From contig NZ_QTQP01000016.1 in the NCBI RefSeq assembly GCF_003854275.1, positions 62,001 through 126,000 on the forward strand: a stretch of DNA of 64,000 nucleotides, read 5' to 3'. The DNA is from Burkholderia sp. Bp8963. GTDB lineage: Bacteria; Pseudomonadota; Gammaproteobacteria; Burkholderiales; Burkholderiaceae. Each line of letters begins with the position of its first letter. Positions within the stretch are counted from its first letter, which is position 1. A program made the position numbers and the translations under genes. Shown here piece after piece: positions 10,331 through 19,435 of the stretch. The notes under the pieces are model-generated. The model was not told the DNA's origin, did no database searches, and saw nothing but the letters and a program-made list of their open reading frames with translations.

Positions 10331-10383
10331 GCCCCGCGCGCCACGCCTCCCTTTCACGCAATCAACGCATTCACAGACAGCGC

Positions 10384-11670
10384 ATGAAGATTCATATCAA
10401 AGGCGGCACGCTGGTCGACCCGGTCGCCGGCACCGAACGGCAGGCCGACGTATTCGTCGCGGCCGGCAAGATCGCCGCGGTCGCTGAGGCCGGCACCGCG
10501 CCGGCCGATTTCACCGCCGGGAAGACGATCGACGCAGCGGGCATGATCGTCGCGCCGGGTTTCGTCGACCTGTGCGCGCGGCTGCGCGAGCCCGGCTACG
10601 AGCACAAGGCGACGCTCGCATCGGAGATGGCCGCGGCCGTTGCTGGCGGCGTGACGAGCCTCGTGTGTCCGCCGGACACCGACCCCGTGCTCGACGAGCC
10701 GGGCCTCGTCGAGATGCTGAAGTTCCGCGCGAGCAACCTGCACCAGGCGAACGTGTATCCGCTCGGCGCGCTGACGGTCGGCCTGAAGGGCGAAGTCATC
10801 ACCGAGATGGTTGCGCTGACCGAATCGGGCTGCGTCGGCTTCACGCACGCGAACGTGCCGGTGCGCGACACGCAGGTGCTGCTGCGCGCGTTGCAGTACG
10901 CGAGCACCTACGGTTTCACCACATGGCTGCGCCCGCTCGACGCGTTCATCGGCCGCGGCGGCGTCGCCGCGAGCGGCCCGGTCGCGTCGCGGCTCGGGCT
11001 GTCCGGCGTGCCGGTTGCGGCCGAGACGATCGCACTGCATACGATTTTCGAACTGATGCGGGTGACGGGCGCGCGCGTGCACCTCGCGCGGCTGTCGTCG
11101 GCGGCCGGCCTCGCGCTCGTGCGCGCGGCGAAGGCCGAAGGGCTGCCCGTGACCTGCGACGTCAGCGCGAACCATCTGCACCTGATCGACGTCGACATCG
11201 GCTATTTCGATTCGCAGTTCCGTCTCGATCCGCCGCTGCGCAGTGAACGCGACCGCGAGGCGATCCGCGCGGCGCTCGCCGACGGCACGATCGACGCGAT
11301 CTGCTCCGACCATACGCCCGTCGACGACGACGAGAAGCTGCTGCCGTTCGGCGAGGCGACGCCCGGCGCGACCGGTCTCGAGCTGCTGCTGTCGCTGACG
11401 ATGAAGTGGGCCGACGAGACGCGTACGCCGCTCGCGCGCGCGCTGAAGCTCATCACGTCTGCGCCTGCGGACGTGCTGAAGCTGCCGGCCGGGCGCGTGA
11501 CGGAAGGCGGCGCAGCCGACCTGTGCGTGTTCGACCCGCGCGCGCACTGGCGCGTCGAGCCGCGTGCACTGAAGAGCCAGGGCCACAACTCGCCGTTTCT
11601 CGGCTACGAACTGCCGGCCGCTGTGCGCGCGACGCTCGTCGCCGGGCAGGTCGCGTTCGAGCGCAACTGA
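10384..11670 (+). CDS. pyrC': Dihydroorotase-like protein PyrC' (apparently inactive, ATCase partner)
   Basis: A 428-residue amidohydrolase-fold protein homologous to dihydroorotase. The catalytic HxH after the first strand is missing: the segment reads VDLCARLREPG where an active enzyme has DxHxHLREPG. The later metal-ligand segment is also altered (VHLARLSS), while the final SDHTPVDDDEK retains its Asp. This is the pattern of Pseudomonas PyrC' (PyrX), a non-catalytic protein needed to assemble ATCase with PyrB. It starts 53 nt after pyrB and should form the holoenzyme with it. Dihydroorotase activity must then come from another gene outside the window. Confidence 0.92.
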   Translation: MKIHIKGGTLVDPVAGTERQADVFVAAGKIAAVAEAGTAPADFTAGKTIDAAGMIVAPGFVDLCARLREPGYEHKATLASEMAAAVAGGVTSLVCPPDTDPVLDEPGLVEMLKFRASNLHQANVYPLGALTVGLKGEVITEMVALTESGCVGFTHANVPVRDTQVLLRALQYASTYGFTTWLRPLDAFIGRGGVAASGPVASRLGLSGVPVAAETIALHTIFELMRVTGARVHLARLSSAAGLALVRAAKAEGLPVTCDVSANHLHLIDVDIGYFDSQFRLDPPLRSERDREAIRAALADGTIDAICSDHTPVDDDEKLLPFGEATPGATGLELLLSLTMKWADETRTPLARALKLITSAPADVLKLPAGRVTEGGAADLCVFDPRAHWRVEPRALKSQGHNSPFLGYELPAAVRATLVAGQVAFERN

Positions 11671-11688
11671 CGCCGCCGGATCCGCGCC

Positions 11689-12540
11689 ATGACAGCCCTT
11701 CGCAAGCTGCGCCTTGTCTTTCACCTGCTGCGCGGGATGGCGATCGTCGCGCTGCGCTTCCGGCACGTGTTGCCGGACCGCCGCGTCGAGATGACGCGAC
11801 GCTGGTCGCTCAAGCTGCTGCGGATCTGCGGGATGCGCCTCGTCGTGCACAACGACGGCGCGCGGCTCGACGCGAGCGCGCTCGTCGTCGGCAACCACGT
11901 GTCGTGGCTCGACATCTACACGATCAACGCGTGGCGGCCGACGCCGTTCGTGTCGAAGGCGGAAGTGCGCCAGTGGCCGATCGTCGGCTGGCTCGCGGAG
12001 CGGCTCGACACCGTGTTCCTGCAGCGCGAGAAGCGCACTGAGGCGATGCGGATCATGCACGAGATGGCCGACCGCCTGCGCAACGGCGGGCTGATGTGCG
12101 TGTTTCCGGAAGGCACGACGTCCGACGGCCAGGACCTGCTGCCATTCCACGCGAACCTGTTCCAGGCCGCGGTATCCGCCGGTTGCGCGGTGCAGCCGGT
12201 CTGCCTGATGTACGAGGATGCGCAGGGCCGCCAGTCGGTGTCGCCCGCGTACATCGGCGAACTGTCGCTCGGCAAGTCGCTCGACATGGTGCTGCGCGGC
12301 GGGCCGTTCGTCGCGCACCTGTATGTGTGCGATCCGATCCAGCCGGGCGGCGACCGGCGCGCGACGTCGGCGGCCGCGCGCGAGTCGATCGCGGCGGCGC
12401 TCGTGTCGCTGCAGGCGAGCGTCGGCCGGCCGACGGCCGACGCGCTCGCCCAGCTCGCGAAGGATGCCTATCCGGCGACGGAAGTCGGCGTGCCGGAGGA
12501 CGGCGCGGCCGACCATCCGGTGCCGGGCCGCGAAGGTTGA
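11689..12540 (+). CDS. plsC: 1-acyl-sn-glycerol-3-phosphate acyltransferase (PlsC family)
   Basis: A 283-residue membrane-associated acyltransferase. The catalytic NHxxxxD motif is NHVSWLD (around residue 67), and the substrate-binding motif is VFPEGTTSDG (around 138). An N-terminal hydrophobic helix (LVFHLLRGMAIVAL) anchors it to the inner membrane. The family acylates lysophosphatidic acid to phosphatidic acid, though close relatives acylate lyso-ornithine lipids (OlsA), so substrate is not certain. It follows pyrC' by 18 nt and ends 63 nt from convergent apaH. No terminator-like hairpin with a T-run is visible between them. Confidence 0.88.
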   Translation: MTALRKLRLVFHLLRGMAIVALRFRHVLPDRRVEMTRRWSLKLLRICGMRLVVHNDGARLDASALVVGNHVSWLDIYTINAWRPTPFVSKAEVRQWPIVGWLAERLDTVFLQREKRTEAMRIMHEMADRLRNGGLMCVFPEGTTSDGQDLLPFHANLFQAAVSAGCAVQPVCLMYEDAQGRQSVSPAYIGELSLGKSLDMVLRGGPFVAHLYVCDPIQPGGDRRATSAAARESIAAALVSLQASVGRPTADALAQLAKDAYPATEVGVPEDGAADHPVPGREG

Positions 12541-12603
12541 CGCAACTCGCGCGGGGCCGGGGCCGGCTCCGTCATGGTCGTCATGGTTGTTATGGCCGCG
12601 CGC

Positions 12604-13440
12604 TCATTCACCGGGCGTGCGGCATGCTTCGCACTGCACCTGCGTGACCGTGCGTCTGGCCGGATCGGCCGTCAGGCACACCGCCGACAACTGATTTCCC
12701 CACACACATCCCGAATCGAGCGCGACGACATCGTCGCGCAGCATCAGGCCGAGCGCGGCCCAGTGCCCGAACACGACCGTCACGTCCGACGTGCGGCGCC
12801 CGGGCACGTCGAACCACGGCAGGTAGCCGGGCGGCGCGCTGTCGGGGCCGCCGTTCGTGCGGAACTCCATCGCGCCGTCGGGCGTGCAGAAGCGGATGCG
12901 CGTGAACGCGTTGAACGCGACCCGCATCCGGTCGCGCTTTTTCAGGTTCGGATGCCACTGGTTCGGCTCGTTGCCGTACAGGTGCGACAGCGTGTCGCGC
13001 CAGTCGGGCGCGCGCAGCGCGCGCTGCAGTTCGTCGGCGAGTTCCAGCGCGAGCGTCGCGTCCCATTGCGGCAGCACGCCCGCGTGGACGAGCAGCATCC
13101 CGTGCTCGAAATGGGCGAACGGACGGTGGCGCACCCACTCGAGCAGCGCGTCGGCGTCCGGCGCGTCGAGGATTTCGCCGATCGTGTCGCCGGGGCGCTC
13201 GGTGCGGATGCCGGCTGCGACGGCGAGCAGGTGGAGATCGTGATTGCCGAGCACGACGGTCGCGCGCGGGCCGAGTTCGACGAGCGCGCGCAACGACGCG
13301 AGCGACGCGGGGCCGCGGTTGACGACGTCGCCGGCGATCCAGAGTGGCGCGTCGGCCGGCAATGCAAGCTTTTCGGTGAGGGACTTGAAGGCGGAATGAC
13401 AGCCTTGGATGTCGCCGATGGCGATGGGGGGATGGGTCAT
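12604..13440 (-). CDS. apaH: Symmetrical bis(5'-nucleosyl)-tetraphosphatase
   Basis: A 278-residue metallophosphatase that splits Ap4A into two ADP. The four phosphoesterase blocks are visible: GDIQG (residue 9 on), GDVVNRGP, GNHD and the later His residues in LLVHAGVLPQW and VVFGHW. ApaH also removes nucleoside-tetraphosphate caps from RNA in E. coli. An in-frame start 23 codons upstream would add a tail not typical of ApaH, so I use the ATG at 13440 (MTHPPIAIGDIQG). It lies between the pyr/plsC block and the O-antigen locus, transcribed away from the latter. Confidence 0.95.
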   Translation of the reverse strand: MTHPPIAIGDIQGCHSAFKSLTEKLALPADAPLWIAGDVVNRGPASLASLRALVELGPRATVVLGNHDLHLLAVAAGIRTERPGDTIGEILDAPDADALLEWVRHRPFAHFEHGMLLVHAGVLPQWDATLALELADELQRALRAPDWRDTLSHLYGNEPNQWHPNLKKRDRMRVAFNAFTRIRFCTPDGAMEFRTNGGPDSAPPGYLPWFDVPGRRTSDVTVVFGHWAALGLMLRDDVVALDSGCVWGNQLSAVCLTADPARRTVTQVQCEACRTPGE

Positions 13441-13612
13441 GAGGGTCGGGTTGTGACAAATCCTGATGGGGTGGGGCGATCGGTACAACTGAGCGGGTGC
13501 TGCGGCCAATTTGGTCTAATGCATTGATTTGATGCGTATTTTTCTCGGCTGGGCGGGTTCGGAGCGCTGTTTCAAGTTGTTAGCGGCATGGCTTTTGCAC
13601 TTGGCAGCTTCC

Positions 13613-13618
13613 TATAAT
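13613..13618 (+). promoter_or_regulatory. Candidate -10 box of the O-antigen operon
   Basis: A perfect TATAAT in an AT-rich tract (ccTATAATtgacatttc). The obvious TTGCAC at 13595-13600 is only 12 bp upstream, too close for a normal -35, so the promoter may need an activator or lie elsewhere. A start near 13625 would give a leader of about 145 nt. Confidence 0.4.
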
Positions 13619-13646
13619 TGACATTTCCCCCCCAAAATTAGCATTT

Positions 13647-13750
13647 CATGACTTTGGTAGTCATGGTGACCGGTTAGAATGCCGGGCCTGTCGTGGCTCG
13701 ACCGCCACGTGGACATTCGATGCGGCAAGCACCATCTGGTGCTTGCCGCA
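13647..13750 (+). promoter_or_regulatory. Structured mRNA leader with three stem-loops before rmlB
   Basis: Three successive inverted repeats: CATGACT/AGTCATG at 13647-13665 (5-nt loop), CGTGGC/GCCACG at 13692-13709 (6-nt loop), and a 14-bp perfect repeat TGCGGCAAGCACCA/TGGTGCTTGCCGCA at 13721-13750 with a 2-bp centre. The last ends 19 nt before the ATG and is not followed by a clean T-run (CTTTAC). It could be an attenuator, an mRNA stabiliser or a protein site; the function is unknown. Confidence 0.55.
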
Positions 13751-13769
13751 CTTTACTAGAGGGAGCTTC

Positions 13770-14831
13770 ATGATTCTGGTGACCGGCGGTGCAGGTTTTA
13801 TCGGTGCCAATTTTGTACTCGACTGGCTGGGTCAATCCGACGAGGCGGTACTCAACGTCGACAAGCTGACCTACGCAGGCAACCTCCGTACGCTGCAGTC
13901 GCTGGAAGGGAATCCGAAGCATGTGTTCAAGCGCGTCGACATCTGTGATCGCACCGCGCTCGATGCTCTGTTCGCCGAGCACAAGCCGCGTGCGGTGCTG
14001 CACTTCGCGGCCGAAAGTCACGTCGATCGCTCGATCCACGGCCCGGCTGATTTCGTGCAGACCAACGTCGTCGGCACGTTCACGCTGCTCGAAGCTGCGC
14101 GCAACTACTGGAACGGCCTGAACGACGCCGACAAGGCTGCGTTCCGCTTCCTGCACGTGTCGACCGATGAAGTGTTCGGCTCGCTGTCCGCCACAGATCC
14201 ACAGTTCTCCGAAACCACGCCTTACGCGCCGAACAGCCCGTATTCCGCGACGAAGGCCGGCTCCGATCATCTGGTGCGTGCCTATCATCACACATATGGC
14301 CTGCCGACGCTGACGACGAACTGTTCGAACAACTATGGCCCGTACCAGTTCCCCGAGAAGCTGATTCCGCTGATAATCGCGAACGCGCTGGGCGGCAAGC
14401 CGCTGCCGGTGTACGGCGACGGCCAGAATGTACGCGACTGGCTCTACGTCGGCGATCACTGCAGCGCGATCCGCGAAGTGCTCGCACGCGGCGTGCCGGG
14501 CGAGACGTACAACATCGGCGGCTGGAACGAAAAGAAGAACCTCGACGTCGTGCATACGCTGTGCGACCTGCTCGACCGCGCTCGGCCGAAGGCGGCGGGT
14601 TCGTACCGCGACCAGATCACGTACGTGAAGGATCGTCCGGGCCACGACCGCCGCTACGCGATCGATGCGCGCAAGCTCGAGCGCGAGCTCGGCTGGAAGC
14701 CTGCGGAAACCTTCGAGACGGGGCTTGCGAAGACGGTTGACTGGTATCTCGACAACCAGCCGTGGGTCGACGAGGTGGCGTCCGGCGAATACCGCAAGTG
14801 GGTCGAGACGAACTACGCGGAACGCACTTGA
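13770..14831 (+). CDS. rmlB: dTDP-glucose 4,6-dehydratase
   Basis: A 353-residue extended short-chain dehydrogenase that converts dTDP-glucose to dTDP-4-keto-6-deoxyglucose, step 2 of dTDP-L-rhamnose synthesis. The NAD-binding GGAGFIG starts at residue 6, the catalytic STDE (D133, E134) and YSATK (Y158, K162) are present, as are [11 protein letters not shown] and the dTDP-binding [12 protein letters not shown]. The ATG is preceded by AGAGGGAG. The longer frame starting at TTG 13743 would run through the leader hairpin and is rejected. It is the first gene of the O-antigen operon, 11 nt ahead of rmlA. Confidence 0.97.
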   Translation: MILVTGGAGFIGANFVLDWLGQSDEAVLNVDKLTYAGNLRTLQSLEGNPKHVFKRVDICDRTALDALFAEHKPRAVLHFAAESHVDRSIHGPADFVQTNVVGTFTLLEAARNYWNGLNDADKAAFRFLHVSTDEVFGSLSATDPQFSETTPYAPNSPYSATKAGSDHLVRAYHHTYGLPTLTTNCSNNYGPYQFPEKLIPLIIANALGGKPLPVYGDGQNVRDWLYVGDHCSAIREVLARGVPGETYNIGGWNEKKNLDVVHTLCDLLDRARPKAAGSYRDQITYVKDRPGHDRRYAIDARKLERELGWKPAETFETGLAKTVDWYLDNQPWVDEVASGEYRKWVETNYAERT

Positions 14832-14842
14832 GGACTCAAGCG

Positions 14843-15736
14843 ATGGCACGTAAAGGCATCATTCTGGCCGGCGGTTCGGGCACGCGCCTCTATCCGATCA
14901 CGCACGTCGTCTCGAAGCAGCTGCTGCCCGTGTACGACAAGCCGATGATCTACTATCCGCTGTCGACGCTGATGGTCGCGGGTATTCGCGACGTGCTGAT
15001 CATCTCGACGCCGCAGGACACGCCGCGTTTCGAGACGATGCTCGGCGACGGCAGCCAGTGGGGGATGAACATTCAATACGCGGTGCAGCCGTCGCCCGAC
15101 GGGCTCGCGCAGGCGTTCATCATCGGCAAGGACTTCGTCGGCAACGATCCGTCCGCGCTGATCCTCGGCGACAACATCTTCTACGGGCACGATCTGGCGA
15201 AGCAGCTCGAGCGCGCGCATGCGCAGGAAGCCGGCGCGACCGTGTTTGCCTACCATGTGCACGACCCGGAGCGTTACGGCGTCGTCGAGTTCGACCAGTC
15301 GTTCCGTGCGCTGTCGATCGAAGAGAAGCCCGCGAAGCCGCGTTCGAACTATGCGGTCACGGGCCTGTACTTCTACGACAACCGCGTGTGCGACATCGCG
15401 GCCGACATCAAGCCGTCGCCGCGCGGCGAGCTGGAAATCACCGACGTCAACTCGCGGTATCTCGCGGACGGCGCGCTCAATGTCGAGATCATGGGGCGCG
15501 GCTATGCATGGCTCGATACCGGTACGCACGATTCGCTGATCGAGGCGGCGAGCTTCATCGCAACGCTGCAGAAGCGGCAGGGGCTCGTCGTGGCGTGTCC
15601 GGAGGAAATCGCCTATCGCCGGCACTGGATCGATGCGGAGCAAGTGCTGAAGCTTGCGCAACCGCTCGCGAAAAACGCGTACGGACAATACCTCATGAAC
15701 ATTCTCACGGATCAAGTCGCATGGCCATCCAAGTAA
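14843..15736 (+). CDS. rmlA: Glucose-1-phosphate thymidylyltransferase
   Basis: A 297-residue nucleotidyltransferase that makes dTDP-glucose from glucose-1-phosphate and dTTP, step 1 of the rhamnose pathway. The signature [11 protein letters not shown] begins at residue 10, followed by [17 protein letters not shown] and the metal-binding GDNIFYG. VEFDQ and IEEKPAKP complete the active-site region. The length equals that of RmlA from enteric bacteria and Pseudomonas. Its last 16 nt overlap rmlC, suggesting translational coupling. Confidence 0.97.
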   Translation: MARKGIILAGGSGTRLYPITHVVSKQLLPVYDKPMIYYPLSTLMVAGIRDVLIISTPQDTPRFETMLGDGSQWGMNIQYAVQPSPDGLAQAFIIGKDFVGNDPSALILGDNIFYGHDLAKQLERAHAQEAGATVFAYHVHDPERYGVVEFDQSFRALSIEEKPAKPRSNYAVTGLYFYDNRVCDIAADIKPSPRGELEITDVNSRYLADGALNVEIMGRGYAWLDTGTHDSLIEAASFIATLQKRQGLVVACPEEIAYRRHWIDAEQVLKLAQPLAKNAYGQYLMNILTDQVAWPSK

Positions 15737-16272
15737 CGGCAACCGCATTGCCTGAAGTCAAGATCATCGAGCCGAAGGTGTTCGGCGACGCACGCGGATT
15801 CTTCTATGAGAGCTTCAATGCGCGTGAATTCGCCGAGCAGGTCGAGCCCGGCGTCGAGTTCGTGCAGGACAACCATTCGCGCTCGTCGAAAGGCGTGCTG
15901 CGCGGGCTGCATTATCAGATCCAGCACGCGCAGGGCAAGCTGGTGCGGGTCGTCGAGGGTGAAGTGTTCGACGTCGCCGTCGACGTTCGCAAGCGCTCGC
16001 CGAACTTCGGCAAGTGGGTCGGCGTCGTGCTGTCGAACGACAATCACCGGCAGCTGTGGGTGCCGCCGGGCTTCGCGCATGGCTTCGTCGTGCTGTCGGA
16101 GGCCGCGCAGTTCCTGTACAAGACGACCGACTACTGGTTTCCGGAATTCGAGCGCAGCATCGTGTGGAACGACGCGGAAATCGGCATCGACTGGCCGATC
16201 GATTTCGAGCCGCTGCTTGCCGCGAAGGACGCGGCCGGCAAGCGACTGAGCGAAGCCGAGGTCTACGCATGA
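15721..16272 (+). CDS. rmlC: dTDP-4-dehydrorhamnose 3,5-epimerase
   Basis: A 183-residue cupin that epimerises C3 and C5 of dTDP-4-keto-6-deoxyglucose, step 3 to dTDP-L-rhamnose. [12 protein letters not shown], the RGLHYQ with the catalytic His, the [11 protein letters not shown] strand and the YKTTDYW segment with the catalytic Tyr are all present. The start overlaps rmlA by 16 nt and the stop overlaps the rmlD start (ATGA). The longer open frame upstream is only the shadow of rmlA. Confidence 0.97.
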   Translation: MAIQVTATALPEVKIIEPKVFGDARGFFYESFNAREFAEQVEPGVEFVQDNHSRSSKGVLRGLHYQIQHAQGKLVRVVEGEVFDVAVDVRKRSPNFGKWVGVVLSNDNHRQLWVPPGFAHGFVVLSEAAQFLYKTTDYWFPEFERSIVWNDAEIGIDWPIDFEPLLAAKDAAGKRLSEAEVYA

Positions 16273-17165
16273 AGATCATCGTGACGGGGGCGAACGGGCA
16301 GGTCGGTTGGGAATTGACCCGAAGCCTGTCGGTGCTGGGGAACGTCATTGCGCTGACGCGCGAAGGGGCGGATCTGACGCGCCCGGATACGCTCGCGCGC
16401 GTCATCGACGAAATCAGGCCGGACGCCGTCGTCAACGCCGCGGCATACACCGCCGTCGATGCGGCGGAAACGGATGCCGCCACGGCGAATACGGTCAACG
16501 CGGAAGCCGTCGGCGTGCTGGCTGAGGCGACTCGGCGCGCGGGCGGGCTGTTCGTTCACTATTCGACCGACTACGTGTTCGACGGGACCAAGACCGCTCC
16601 GTATGTCGAATCGGATCCGACCTGCCCGGTGAACGCTTATGGCGCGACCAAGCTCGGTGGCGAACTGGCGGTCGCGCAGGCGGGCGGTGACTGGCTCATG
16701 TTCCGCACGACGTGGGTGTTCGCTGCGCGCGGCAAGAATTTCCTGCGCACGATGCTTCGGCTTGCGAAAGAGCGCAAGGAGATGAAGGTGGTGGCCGACC
16801 AATACGGCGCACCCACGTGGGCGCGCTCGATCGCCGACGGCACCGCGCAGGCGCTGGCCGCCGCGATGCGCGAACGCAAGGCCGGGGCCTTCGAATCCGG
16901 CCTCTATCACATGACGTCGGCAGGCCAGACTTCCTGGCACGGGTTTGCCGAGGCTGTCGTTGCGTCATGGCGTGCGGCGCCGGACGCCGCGCCGCTGGCA
17001 GTGGAGCAGATTGCACCGATCCCGACGAGCGCCTATCCGCTTCCCGCGAAACGCCCGGTGAACTCGGTGCTGTCGAACGCCGCGCTCAACGCGCGTTTTG
17101 GCGTCGAACTCCCCGACTGGCGCACGGCCGTCGATCTGTGCGTCAAAGATCTGCTTTCCCAATAA
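16269..17165 (+). CDS. rmlD: dTDP-4-dehydrorhamnose reductase
   Basis: A 298-residue short-chain dehydrogenase that reduces dTDP-4-keto-L-rhamnose to dTDP-L-rhamnose with NAD(P)H, step 4. GANGQVGWEL at residue 7 binds the cofactor, VNAAAYTAVDAAE and the catalytic STDYVFDG plus YGATKLGGE follow. The C-terminal region (YPLPAKRPVNSVLS) is the usual substrate lid. It overlaps rmlC by 4 nt. With rmlBAC it completes the pathway, so rhamnose or a derivative is expected in the surface polysaccharide. Confidence 0.96.
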   Translation: MKIIVTGANGQVGWELTRSLSVLGNVIALTREGADLTRPDTLARVIDEIRPDAVVNAAAYTAVDAAETDAATANTVNAEAVGVLAEATRRAGGLFVHYSTDYVFDGTKTAPYVESDPTCPVNAYGATKLGGELAVAQAGGDWLMFRTTWVFAARGKNFLRTMLRLAKERKEMKVVADQYGAPTWARSIADGTAQALAAAMRERKAGAFESGLYHMTSAGQTSWHGFAEAVVASWRAAPDAAPLAVEQIAPIPTSAYPLPAKRPVNSVLSNAALNARFGVELPDWRTAVDLCVKDLLSQ

Positions 17166-17193
17166 GTCAAGCGCGGTAATTCTGTATCAGGCA

Positions 17194-18027
17194 ATGTCAA
17201 TAATTCGTGCCTTCATCTCTACACCCCAGGCGCTGTTACATACGTTTGTGGGAAATGCGTCGCTCATCTGGCAGATGACGAAGCGGGAAGTGGTCGGGCG
17301 ATACAAAGGCTCGATGTTCGGCCTTGCGTGGTCGTTCTTCAACCCGCTGCTGATGCTTGCGGTGTATTCGTTCGTGTTCTCGTTCGTGTTCAAGTCGCGC
17401 TGGGGTGGCGGTGCGGAGGATCAGGGCCGCGCGCAGTTCGCGATGATGCTGTTCGTGGGGATGACGATTCACGGCTTGTTTGCCGAGTGCGCGAACCGGG
17501 CGCCGACCCTGATACTGAACAATCCGAGCTACGTGAAGAAAATCGTGTTTCCGCTGGAAATACTCCCCGTCGTCGCGTTGCTGTCCGCGTGCTTTCATGC
17601 GCTCGTCAGCATGGTCGTGCTGCTGCTGGGCTTTTTGCTGTTCAAGCATTTCATCTTCGCGACGGTGCTGTTCCTGCCGGTCATCTTGCTGCCGCTGATG
17701 CTGATGTCGCTCGGCGTCGCGTGGTTCCTGTCGGCTACCGGGGTGTTCGTCCGCGACGTCGGGCAGATCACCGGTCTTCTGATGACGGTGCTGATGTTTC
17801 TTTCTCCCGTGTTCTACCCCGCTTCATCGCTGCCCGAGAAATATCGGATCTGGCTGGAGCTCAATCCGCTGACGCTGTTCATCGAACAGGCGCGGGCGAT
17901 CCTCCTGGAGGGACATTTGCCGGATTTCGGTGCGCTTGGCCTCGCGCTTCTGGGCGGTATTGCCGTCGCATCCCTGGGCTACAAGTATTTTCAGATGATG
18001 CGGAAGGGGTTTGCGGATGTCCTCTGA
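17194..18027 (+). CDS. wzm: O-antigen ABC transporter, permease (Wzm)
   Basis: A 277-residue ABC-2 type permease with about six membrane helices (for example SFFNPLLMLAVYSFVFSFVF and the C-terminal LGLALLGGIAVASLGY). The cytoplasmic N-terminal MTKREVVGRYKGS...LAWSFFNPL segment is characteristic of polysaccharide exporters of the Wzm/TagG type. It should carry undecaprenyl-linked O-chains across the inner membrane. It overlaps wzt by 11 nt. The ATG at 17194 is chosen; the upstream frame is the tail of rmlD read in another phase. Confidence 0.95.
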   Translation: MSIIRAFISTPQALLHTFVGNASLIWQMTKREVVGRYKGSMFGLAWSFFNPLLMLAVYSFVFSFVFKSRWGGGAEDQGRAQFAMMLFVGMTIHGLFAECANRAPTLILNNPSYVKKIVFPLEILPVVALLSACFHALVSMVVLLLGFLLFKHFIFATVLFLPVILLPLMLMSLGVAWFLSATGVFVRDVGQITGLLMTVLMFLSPVFYPASSLPEKYRIWLELNPLTLFIEQARAILLEGHLPDFGALGLALLGGIAVASLGYKYFQMMRKGFADVL

Positions 18028-19435
18028 TTCGCTCGTGATCAATGTCGACGACGTCAGCAAGCACTTTCGTGTTTTCGGGAAGCCGGCTGACCGGCTCAAG
18101 GCCGCCATGCGTCATCGCATGGCGCGCTTCGGGAAGCTGGTCCCGCAGCGTCTGCTGGCGGGCAGCGATGCCGCGGAATTCCACGCGTTGCAGCACGTGT
18201 CGTTTCAGGTGCGCAAGGGTGAGACGATCGGCATCATCGGACGCAATGGCTCGGGGAAATCGACGCTGCTGCAGATCATTTGCGGCACCCTGACGCCGTC
18301 GAGCGGGCAGGTGGCGCTCAAGGGGCGCATGGCAGCGCTGCTGGAGCTCGGCGCCGGGTTCAATCCGGAATTCACCGGGCGCGAAAACGTGTTCATGAAC
18401 GCGGCGTTGCTCGGGTTGTCGCGCGCGCAGATCGAAGAGCGCCTCGACAAGATCTTCGCGTTCGCGGACATCGGCGACTTCGTCGATCAGCCGGTGAAGA
18501 CCTACTCGAGCGGCATGTACGTGCGGCTTGCGTTCGCCGTCATCGCCCACGTCGACGCAGACGTGCTGGTAATCGACGAGGCGCTGGCGGTGGGCGATGC
18601 GTTCTTCACCCAGAAGTGCATGCGCTTCCTTCGCGAGTTCATGGAGCGGGGGACAGTCCTGTTCGTGAGCCACGATACGAATGCGGTCGTCAATCTGTGC
18701 AGCCGGGTCGTGTGGCTGGATCGGGGCGTCGTTCGCGAGATCGGGCCTGCGAAGGAAGTGTGCGAATCGTACCTCGAAGCGTTCTACGACGAGCAGCATC
18801 GCGCGTCCGGCAAGCAAGGCAGCAAGCCGGCCGGGCGCAGCAACTTCGTGCGCACGATCGCGGAAAGCGACGTCCGCGATCAGCGCGCCCAGGTCATCAA
18901 TGCGTCGAAGCTGAGAAACGACGTCGAAGTGTTCGAATTCAAGCCCGATTCGCGGCATTTCGGCCTCGGCGGCGCGGCGGTCGAATACGCGTGCGTCGAA
19001 GATCAGGACGGGGCCCGGATCAACTGGGTGGTCGGCGGCGAAATCGTGTGCATTCGTGTCGTGGTGAAGGCGTCGCAGGCACTCTCCCGTCCGATTGTCG
19101 GCTTCATCGTGCGCGACCGGCTCGGGCAGAACCTGTTCGGCGACAATACGTTCGTGACGACGCACAACGAACCGTTTGTCACGGGCGCGGACGAAACCTT
19201 TACGGCGAAATTCGTATTCCGGATGCCGATTCTGCCGGTGGGCGATTATTCGATCACGGTCGCCATTGCGGACGGCACGCAGAGCGAACATGTCATCCAC
19301 CAGTGGGTGCATGACGCGATCATGCTCAAGTCCCATTCGACGAGCGTCAGCACTGGGCTGATCGGCATTCCGATGCAGGAGGTCGCTTTGGAGCGGCACG
19401 TTGTTCACGACACGGGGGCGAGCAATGCGCTCTGA
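18017..19435 (+). CDS. wzt: O-antigen ABC transporter, ATP-binding protein with C-terminal carbohydrate-recognition domain (Wzt)
   Basis: A 472-residue ATPase, about 200 residues longer than minimal Wzt proteins. Walker A GRNGSGKST is at residues 75-83, the signature reads YSSGM, and Walker B is VLVIDEALAVGD. From about residue 300 the sequence matches the Wzt C-terminal beta-sandwich (GLGGAAVEYACVEDQDG, GFIVRDRLGQNLFGDNTF). In E. coli O8/O9a that domain recognises the modified non-reducing end of the finished chain before export, so a terminal cap may exist here as well. GGAAGGGG precedes the ATG at 18017. Confidence 0.95.
   Translation: MSSDSLVINVDDVSKHFRVFGKPADRLKAAMRHRMARFGKLVPQRLLAGSDAAEFHALQHVSFQVRKGETIGIIGRNGSGKSTLLQIICGTLTPSSGQVALKGRMAALLELGAGFNPEFTGRENVFMNAALLGLSRAQIEERLDKIFAFADIGDFVDQPVKTYSSGMYVRLAFAVIAHVDADVLVIDEALAVGDAFFTQKCMRFLREFMERGTVLFVSHDTNAVVNLCSRVVWLDRGVVREIGPAKEVCESYLEAFYDEQHRASGKQGSKPAGRSNFVRTIAESDVRDQRAQVINASKLRNDVEVFEFKPDSRHFGLGGAAVEYACVEDQDGARINWVVGGEIVCIRVVVKASQALSRPIVGFIVRDRLGQNLFGDNTFVTTHNEPFVTGADETFTAKFVFRMPILPVGDYSITVAIADGTQSEHVIHQWVHDAIMLKSHSTSVSTGLIGIPMQEVALERHVVHDTGASNAL

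Larger units (their letters stand above)
13441..13769. other. Intergenic region between apaH and rmlB
   Basis: No gene. The region is more AT-rich than its surroundings, contains a TATAAT at 13613-13618 and, downstream of it, three inverted repeats before rmlB. It must contain the promoters of apaH (minus) and of the O-antigen operon (plus). I found no JUMPstart/ops sequence. Confidence 0.6.

Noticed and set aside
13441..13769. JUMPstart/ops element for RfaH before rmlB
   Set aside because: No GGCGGTAGCG-like sequence could be found on the coding strand.
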